Assembly: GCA_049314515.1 (NCBI GenBank)
Contig: JBMOEY010000048.1
Span: 1 to 10,519, forward strand
DNA length: 10,519 bases
Reading direction: 5' to 3'
Source of the DNA: RFQD01 sp049314515
GTDB taxonomy: Bacteria; Actinomycetota; Actinomycetes; Actinomycetales; Microbacteriaceae
Under the pieces are notes generated by a model. The model did no database searches. It saw nothing but the letters and a program-made list of their open reading frames with translations, and had not been told where the DNA came from. Position numbers and translations under genes: made by a program. Positions 5,784-10,519 of this stretch are shown piece by piece; position 1 is the first letter of the stretch, and each line of letters opens with the position of its first letter.

Positions 5784-8063
5784 ATGAAAAATCCCACCCC
5801 TCTTCGCCTTACCTCCGAGTTCTCCGATGTTGTGGTGATGATCGATCCGCACAGCGGAGCACCTCTCGGCCTAGAGACAGGGGGGCGCGAGTTTCTCAAC
5901 CCAGCCGTGCTCACGGTGACCACGGGAGGCAACGAAGTGCGCGGCGCAATGGGCGGGCTGGTTTACGAGGGGGCCGTCGCAACCGCCGTCATGCCTGCCG
6001 AGCCGGCGATACATCTCACCAGTCTGGGCGAAGGCCACCGCATCCACCGCGTCACCACCTCGGTCACTGGTCCTTTCGCGCTCGAGTGGACCTACCGGTT
6101 CCAGAGCGCATTTCCTCGAGTGTCGGTCTCCGTTGACGTTGTTGCGACACAGGAGGCAACAGTTCGAAATGTGCAACTCGATCTGCAGCTCGCACCCTCA
6201 ACAGCGTCGCACTGGAGACTCCAGGCTCCAGGTGGAAAGTACAGATCCAACCTGGAAATCCAGGCCATCTCTCAGCGCCTCTACGTGTCACCGGTGGGCG
6301 GAGTGAACGGTTCCACCGGCCTGCTCGCGTTTGAAGACACCGACAACCCCCTCACCTGGGTGTTCTGGCCGATTCAGACGGACACCATCGGGGACATTTG
6401 GTTCGAACCCGACGGTGATGGTTTTCACTTGCATTGGCTGGCGGATGTCGCAGGGGTCCTCGTGCCGGGCGCGAGGTTGAGCGTGGACGCCCTCCACCTC
6501 GACCTGGTACCGTCCACTTTCACCGAGGTGCTCGATGAGGTTCCGGGTGCTCTCGCTCGCAACTCCATTGCCGCTCACGGTGACGCTCCGGAGTGGGGAG
6601 CGGCCGCGAACCTCTACGAGGTTCAGATCGGGTTCTCAGTGTTCCACAACGGATACACGTACTCGCCGTATCCGACCGTTCGAGACTTGATCGACGACCT
6701 CGATCGCATACACGCCTTGGGGTTCACCGCGCTGCAGATCATGCCCCAGCATCCGTTCCCGAGCTACAACGTGGCCGACTATGACGACATCACGGTCTCG
6801 TACGGTGAAGAGGGCGACCTGAAGGAGCTCATCGAGCTCTGCCACAAACGAGGCATGAAGGTAATTCTCGACATTCTTCTTCACGGTGTGATTGATGGCG
6901 AGATCGTGAAAACCGCGGTCGAATCAATCAAAGCCGGAGCATTCGGCCATCGCATGGATGAGACCGTCGACGACATCACCGTGCTGGAAGAGGACGAGTT
7001 CGAGCCCTATTCCATCGCCTGGGCGCGCCACGTGCTCGACTTCTCGCCGCACTGGACCGCTGGTTCGCCGCACGTGCACCCCCTCCGGCTCGAGCACCCC
7101 GAGTGGTTCTGCGAAGACAGCGCGGGAAATCCGATCGGTATCTACACCAACGCCTTCGATACGGCACACCCCGGTTGGCAGGAGTACTTCGTCAACGTCT
7201 GCCTGGATCTCCTTGAGAGGCTGAACGCCGACGGATTCCGGTTCGATGCACCCTCCTACAACTACTTCATGAACTGGAGTGAACGCACGAGGTCATCGGC
7301 GCACGTCTCCATGCTCGGATCGGTTCCTCTCTTTGCGATGCTCCGAACGGCGATTCGTCAGGCCAGACCTGACGCGCTGCTCTACACCGAGCCGTCAGGG
7401 GCGTTGTTCCGCCGTGACATGGACCTCACCTACAACTACGACGAACAATGGCTTGTTCGTGCAATTACCGCCACGGAGAATCGTCGGGATCACTGGATTC
7501 GAGACGCACGCGAGCTCGTGGAATGGCTCGCGCACCGAGACCGCAGTTTGCCCTTCAACGCGATGACCGCGCACCATATTGACAGTCATGACACCTTCTG
7601 GTGGCCGAGCCCCGGTCGTAAGTGGCGCCGGAATCAGCATGGCGAGTCACGCACAGCGGCACTGATGGCCATCTTCGCCCTGCGCGGCGAGCCCTACATG
7701 ACTTTCGTCGGTGGAGAGGAGGGAATCGAGGCTGAGGTAGCTGCGGTCAACTCCGCGCGGCTCACACACCCCGTGCTCGCATCCGGGCGAGTGATCCACG
7801 ACGCTCTCGACGTGTCGGACGACCGCGTCTACGCCGCTCTGCTCCGTAACCCCGAGCAGGATGCAATCGTTCTCGTGAACACGGTCGACTCACCAATCGA
7901 CGTGACGATTCTGGCACCAGGCGGCAATACGTTCTCCGAACTTGCGCTCGATGTTCCGGGGTGGCGCTCGCAAGGCGATGCTTCTGTGAGCGGACGTTCC
8001 GTAGCCGCGCAACTCGCTGGTGCGGGCGTGCGGATATTCCTTCGGGATGCCTCGACAGTCTGA
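5784..8063 (+). CDS. GH13-like (alpha-amylase family) enzyme with long N-terminal domain
   Basis: A 759-aa protein with no signal peptide, so probably cytoplasmic. Residues 1-270 form a beta-strand-rich domain I cannot name. A (beta/alpha)8 barrel of alpha-amylase type follows (about 275-650), then a small C-terminal beta domain (about 670-759). The catalytic set can be read: Asp488 in DGFRFDAPS (nucleophile), Glu536 in LLYTEPSG (acid/base) and Asp603 in HIDSHD (transition-state stabiliser). Conserved region I reads ILDILLHG, where most family members have D-x-x-x-N-H, so the usual Asn and His are replaced by His and Gly. ATG 5784 is chosen, preceded by GTGAGAAA; TTG 5769 is in frame but overlaps the operator region. 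It probably hydrolyses or transfers alpha-glucosidic units of the imported sugar. Subfamily and exact reaction are unknown. Confidence 0.83.
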   Translation: MKNPTPLRLTSEFSDVVVMIDPHSGAPLGLETGGREFLNPAVLTVTTGGNEVRGAMGGLVYEGAVATAVMPAEPAIHLTSLGEGHRIHRVTTSVTGPFALEWTYRFQSAFPRVSVSVDVVATQEATVRNVQLDLQLAPSTASHWRLQAPGGKYRSNLEIQAISQRLYVSPVGGVNGSTGLLAFEDTDNPLTWVFWPIQTDTIGDIWFEPDGDGFHLHWLADVAGVLVPGARLSVDALHLDLVPSTFTEVLDEVPGALARNSIAAHGDAPEWGAAANLYEVQIGFSVFHNGYTYSPYPTVRDLIDDLDRIHALGFTALQIMPQHPFPSYNVADYDDITVSYGEEGDLKELIELCHKRGMKVILDILLHGVIDGEIVKTAVESIKAGAFGHRMDETVDDITVLEEDEFEPYSIAWARHVLDFSPHWTAGSPHVHPLRLEHPEWFCEDSAGNPIGIYTNAFDTAHPGWQEYFVNVCLDLLERLNADGFRFDAPSYNYFMNWSERTRSSAHVSMLGSVPLFAMLRTAIRQARPDALLYTEPSGALFRRDMDLTYNYDEQWLVRAITATENRRDHWIRDARELVEWLAHRDRSLPFNAMTAHHIDSHDTFWWPSPGRKWRRNQHGESRTAALMAIFALRGEPYMTFVGGEEGIEAEVAAVNSARLTHPVLASGRVIHDALDVSDDRVYAALLRNPEQDAIVLVNTVDSPIDVTILAPGGNTFSELALDVPGWRSQGDASVSGRSVAAQLAGAGVRIFLRDASTV

Positions 8064-8130
8064 GAACTTAATCATGATCGGGCATCCGATGAGAACTCAC
8101 GAGCCTCGATGACCCGTTCACCCAATCGAG

Positions 8131-8159
8131 TTGACGCGTCAGTGCAGCGGTGCAACGAT
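8131..8159 (+). promoter_or_regulatory. Probable promoter of the MFS gene with 10-bp palindrome
   Basis: TTGACG (8131-8136) is a good -35 element, with AACGAT (8154-8159) 17 nt later as a weaker -10. The perfect palindrome TGACGCGTCA (8132-8141) overlaps the -35, a position where a repressor could block transcription. Promoter elements are seen by similarity; an operator role is inferred. Confidence 0.4.
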
Positions 8160-8223
8160 TAGCTGGCATTACCTATCAGACCATTTGAAAACGACGGGCC
8201 GTCGGCCGTCAGGTGAGGATTCA

Positions 8224-9657
8224 TTGTCCAAGCGCACAACGCTGACCCGAGCATCTCAGCAGCCGCGCGGTCAAGTACCAATTCTGATAGCAGCCACTTT
8301 CGTGTTGTCGTTGAATGAGACAGTCATCGCCGTTGCAATTCCGAGCATCATGTCGGACCTCGCGGTTGACCCCGCTGCAGCTCAATGGGTGTCCTCATCG
8401 TTCATGCTTGCGATGGCAATCGTGATTCCTACGACGGGCTATCTTCTGCAACGGTTTTCCGCGCAAGTGGTCTTCAGGATTTCGATGAGTCTGTTCACAC
8501 TGGGCACTGCGACCGGTGCCCTCGCATTTGGCTTGGTGGGGCTGCTCGCCGCACGTTCCCTTCAGGGGGCGGGCTGCGCGATGATGTTTCCGCTCCTACT
8601 CACGACGGTAATGCGTTCTGTACCAGCCAATCGGCGCGGCCGGTCGTTGGGCAATCTCGCTATCGTGATGGCTGTGGCACCGGCAATCGGGCCAGGTCTT
8701 GGGGGTGCCATCGTCCAGGTCCTGGATTGGCGTTTCCTTTTCATCTTGATTCTGCCGGTCGCGGTTGTCGCCCTCATTCTGGCCTCACGCGTGCATGCAA
8801 CCAGCGCTGACCGATCGGCGCGACTCGACGTCGTTTCCGTCGTGCTCTCGATTCCCGCTTTTGCCGGGCTAGTCCTTGCCCTTTCGGCTTTTGGGTCTTC
8901 CGTCGGCAAACCTATTCCGGTTGAGGCATGGATGCTTCTTGGGTTAGGTGCGGCCGCTCTGACCACTTTCGTATTTCGGCAACGTTATCTGCAGCGACAT
9001 GCGACGCCGTTTCTCGACCTTTCGGTGTTCACATCGAGAGGCTTCTCGGTCTCCGTGATCCTGATCGCACTCGTCATGGGGGCGCTGTTTGGGGTGGGAC
9101 TTCTTCTGCCGATTTACAGTCAGGATGCACTGGGGTTGAGCCCGGCGCTGAGTGGACTCATTCTGGTTCCTGGCGCGATCTTGATGGGATTGGCGGGACC
9201 TGTGATTGGTCGACTTGTCGACCGCGTCGGTCCTCGTCCGGTCGTGGTGCCCGGGATTGTTCTCGTGGGCGTTATTCTCTGGGCAATGACCAGCCTCACC
9301 GCGACGACCCCGTGGGAAGTTGTGCTCGTGGCGGATGTTGGGCTGAGCGTGGGGCTGGCGGCTATCTTCACGCCGATCAACGCCACGGCAATGCTCTCGA
9401 TGCCCCCTCGTCTTTTCGGTTACGGAAGTTCCACAATGTCCATCGTCAACCAACTCGGAGGCGCTGCGGGATCTGCGCTGTTCGTCGGACTTTTCTCCGC
9501 CGCTTCGGCGGCCGCAATCTTGCAGGGAGTTGCCGAAAGGGATGCCCTCGTCGAGGGAGTTCGGCTGGCCTTCGGTGCCGGGGCGCTCGTCTCAATCGGT
9601 GCTTTGGCTGTTGCTTTCCTCATCCCGCGTGTGTCGAAGTCCGATCAAGCGGATTAG
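8224..9657 (+). CDS. MFS transporter, DHA2 (EmrB/QacA-like) drug efflux family
   Basis: A proton-driven membrane exporter of 477 aa with about 14 hydrophobic segments, the usual build of the DHA2 family. LNETVIAVAIPSI in the first membrane segment (residues 30-42) corresponds to the family motif in TM1. GYLLQRFSAQ is the motif-A-like loop. AIGPGLGG (about 154-161) is the antiporter motif C. TTG 8224 is chosen because a strong ribosome site, AGGTGAGGA (8211-8219), lies 4 nt upstream. The frame is open from 8131, but that leaves an unlikely leader peptide and overlaps the promoter. It has its own upstream signals and sits 160 bp after the GH13 gene, so it need not be part of the sugar system. 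Substrate is unknown; multidrug-type efflux is the family norm. Confidence 0.88.
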   Translation: MSKRTTLTRASQQPRGQVPILIAATFVLSLNETVIAVAIPSIMSDLAVDPAAAQWVSSSFMLAMAIVIPTTGYLLQRFSAQVVFRISMSLFTLGTATGALAFGLVGLLAARSLQGAGCAMMFPLLLTTVMRSVPANRRGRSLGNLAIVMAVAPAIGPGLGGAIVQVLDWRFLFILILPVAVVALILASRVHATSADRSARLDVVSVVLSIPAFAGLVLALSAFGSSVGKPIPVEAWMLLGLGAAALTTFVFRQRYLQRHATPFLDLSVFTSRGFSVSVILIALVMGALFGVGLLLPIYSQDALGLSPALSGLILVPGAILMGLAGPVIGRLVDRVGPRPVVVPGIVLVGVILWAMTSLTATTPWEVVLVADVGLSVGLAAIFTPINATAMLSMPPRLFGYGSSTMSIVNQLGGAAGSALFVGLFSAASAAAILQGVAERDALVEGVRLAFGAGALVSIGALAVAFLIPRVSKSDQAD

Positions 9658-9787
9658 AGGAAGCACCCGCCGCGTCCTCGGAGGCAATAGCACCCGCCGG
9701 AACTGGCGTGTTTTGCTCTGGTTCGGGGAACTCCTTCGCAATCGCAGTGGGCCCAGAACCCAGGTTCGAATGCCTCCACAGTCCAAG
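9658..9787. other. Non-coding stretch after the MFS gene
   Basis: No convincing gene. Open frames here are tails of shadow frames without ribosome sites. It holds a small near-palindrome, GAACCCAGGTTC (9756-9767), followed by TTCGAAT, which recalls a tRNA T-loop. The flanking bases do not form a T-stem on either strand, so no tRNA is called. Confidence 0.4.
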
Positions 9788-9828
9788 CATTAAAAAAGCG
9801 CCCCCGAAATGGGAGCGCATTTTTAATG
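9788..9828 (-). terminator. Bidirectional hairpin terminator, downstream of the tRNA-Ser end
   Basis: CATTAAAAA (9788-9796) pairs with TTTTTAATG (9820-9828), GCGC (9798-9801) with GCGC (9815-9818), and CCC (9803-9805) with GGG (9811-9813), around a GAAAT loop with two single mismatches. On the - strand the stem is followed by TTTTTT, so it ends transcripts coming from the tRNA-Ser side. Read on the + strand it also has a U run and can stop the MFS message. Confidence 0.85.
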
Positions 9829-9842
9829 GCGGAGAATGGGGG
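9827..9842 (-). pseudogene. 3' end fragment of a tRNA-Ser gene
   Basis: On the - strand this reads CCCCCATTCTCCGCCA: a T-stem strand (CCCCC), the 3' acceptor strand ATTCTCC, discriminator G and encoded CCA. ATTCTCC pairs with GGAGAAT, the usual 5' acceptor strand of an actinobacterial tRNA-Ser (probably GGA anticodon). The T-loop and everything 5' of it are missing: after 9842 the sequence departs (TCCCCGGCGCG) and no GGAGAAT partner is seen in the rest of the window. The expected terminator follows directly. This is the pattern left when an element integrates at a tRNA 3' end. Confidence 0.7.
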
Positions 9843-9983
9843 TCCCCGGCGCGAAGCTAGCGCTTCGCAATCGGCCGAAGAACTGATCGCTCAGACGCAC
9901 GGGATTGTGGCGACGGCGGATGACACGCTGCGCGCCATGCTGTCCAGTGATTAAGGCGACACGATTGGGCCGTCGGAGTTTTC
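9843..9983. other. Gap between tRNA-Ser remnant and GNAT gene
   Basis: It contains a 7-bp perfect hairpin, GCGAAGC (9851-9857) with GCTTCGC (9862-9868) around TAGC. It also holds the end of a + strand frame whose only ATG is 9826, giving 42 codons to TAA 9952-9954 with a tail reading ELIAQTHGIVATADDTLRAM. That ATG lies inside the tRNA/terminator remnant with no ribosome site, so I do not call a gene. The frame could be the cut 3' end of something now lost. Confidence 0.35.
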
Positions 9984-10519
9984 TTAGTCACCGCTTGGGC
10001 GAGTGCCCAGCCGCTTCTCGAGCGCTACTCGCACGTCTGGCCACTCATCCTTCGTAATGGAGTAGACAGCGGTGTTTCGAATTGTGCCGTTGGGCATGAT
10101 CATGTCGTTGCGGAGAAGACCGTCGAGTTTCGCACCGAGTTTCTCGATGGCCGCTCGTGATTGAGCATTTTTCTCGTGCGTGCGTAGTTCAACGGCGTTG
10201 CAACCGAACACATCGAAAGCGTAGGTGAGCATGAGGAGCTTCGCCTCAGGGTTTATTGCAGTCCCTTGGCAGTCGTTGGCCAGCCAGGTTGAGCCGATCT
10301 CGACCTTGAGGTTTTCGAGCTTGATGTTCATGAACGTCGTCATGCCGATGGCCGTGCCCGATGCGACATCAATCGTGGCAAACGGCATCATCGTTCCAGC
10401 TGCATATAGACCTAGACGACGGTCGATTTCTGCACTCATCCCGTCCGCATCGGGCACCACTGTGCACCAGAGCTCCGAGAGCTTCCCGTCTTCCGAAGCG
10501 CGCCTAAGTTCGGATGATC
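9984..10519 (-). CDS. GNAT-family N-acetyltransferase (RimJ/RimL type), 5' end outside window
   Basis: An acetyl-CoA-dependent N-acetyltransferase of the RimJ/RimL-like branch, acting on an unknown amine or protein N-terminus. Recognisable parts are the strand VEIGSTWLAND, then the acetyl-CoA-binding part around CQGTAINPEAKLLMLTYAF, then AVELRTHEKNAQSRAAIEKLGAKLDGLLR, typical of this branch. A GTG at 10460 could start a 158-aa protein, but it would cut into the fold. The frame stays open to the right edge and still reads like family members (ASEDGKLSELWCTVVPDADGM), so the gene continues beyond 10519. The stop is TAA at 9986-9984. It may belong to a different region from the sugar operon, as it lies beyond the tRNA-Ser scar. 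Confidence 0.85.
   Translation of the reverse strand, partial: SSELRRASEDGKLSELWCTVVPDADGMSAEIDRRLGLYAAGTMMPFATIDVASGTAIGMTTFMNIKLENLKVEIGSTWLANDCQGTAINPEAKLLMLTYAFDVFGCNAVELRTHEKNAQSRAAIEKLGAKLDGLLRNDMIMPNGTIRNTAVYSITKDEWPDVRVALEKRLGTRPSGD

Noticed and set aside
8077..8090. Hairpin ATCGG-GCAT-CCGAT after the GH13 gene as a terminator
   Set aside because: Only 5 bp with no T run on either side; too weak to call.
8131..8223. Longer MFS protein starting at 8131
   Set aside because: No ribosome site, a non-hydrophobic leader unlike the family, and it overlaps the probable promoter. TTG 8224 has a strong AGGTGAGGA.
8944..9453. 169-codon - strand frame within the MFS gene
   Set aside because: A shadow of the MFS coding sequence, with composition dominated by His, Arg, Asn and Asp and no recognisable fold.
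9756..9784. Second tRNA-like 3' end (TTCGAAT)
   Set aside because: Flanking bases do not pair as a T-stem on either strand and no CCA or acceptor strand follows.
8928..9860. 310-codon + strand frame over the end of the MFS gene
   Set aside because: A shadow frame: Cys- and Arg-rich low-quality protein that runs on through the terminator and tRNA-Ser remnant.
1..10519. CRISPR array, insertion sequence or phage genes
   Set aside because: No spaced repeats, transposase, integrase or phage structural proteins can be read in any frame.

Overview
The window looks like chromosomal DNA of a moderately high-GC actinobacterium, most likely a member of the Microbacteriaceae. Support for this comes from GTG and TTG starts, MalF/MalG permeases without a dedicated ATPase gene (actinobacteria often share one MsiK-type ATPase), actinobacterial-style GH31 and GNAT proteins, and a tRNA-Ser 3' end of actinobacterial type. 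The family-level placement is an inference.

Positions 1-4903 hold a carbohydrate import and breakdown operon on the + strand. It runs: the possible last codons of an upstream gene (probably the solute-binding protein); a perfect GC-rich hairpin; malF; malG (1-nt overlap); a cytoplasmic family-31 alpha-glycosidase; and the 5' remnant of a formylglycine-dependent sulfatase that overlaps the GH31 end and breaks off after about 80 residues. A 7-bp tandem repeat follows.

Positions 4950-8063 hold a FadR/FCD-type GntR regulator and, 78 bp after it, a 759-aa GH13-type enzyme with a long N-terminal beta-rich domain and an altered first conserved region. A FadR-type operator (GGTATTACC) overlaps a possible promoter just upstream of the GH13 gene. 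Together these genes fit uptake of maltodextrin-like or other alpha-linked oligosaccharides, which are then cut inside the cell by the GH31 and GH13 enzymes under control of the FCD regulator.

Positions 8064-9657 hold a separate DHA2-type MFS efflux gene with its own probable promoter, which contains a 10-bp perfect palindrome.

Positions 9658-9983 are non-coding as far as can be told. They carry, on the - strand, the last 16 nt of a tRNA-Ser gene (CCA end, acceptor strand, T-stem strand) followed by that tRNA's terminator hairpin, with the rest of the tRNA missing. This is the usual scar of integration into a tRNA gene and may mark an island boundary. A GNAT acetyltransferase gene on the - strand runs off the right edge.

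No unmistakably new system is present. The best leads are the tRNA-Ser scar, the GH13 protein of unusual architecture, and the broken sulfatase inside a sugar operon.
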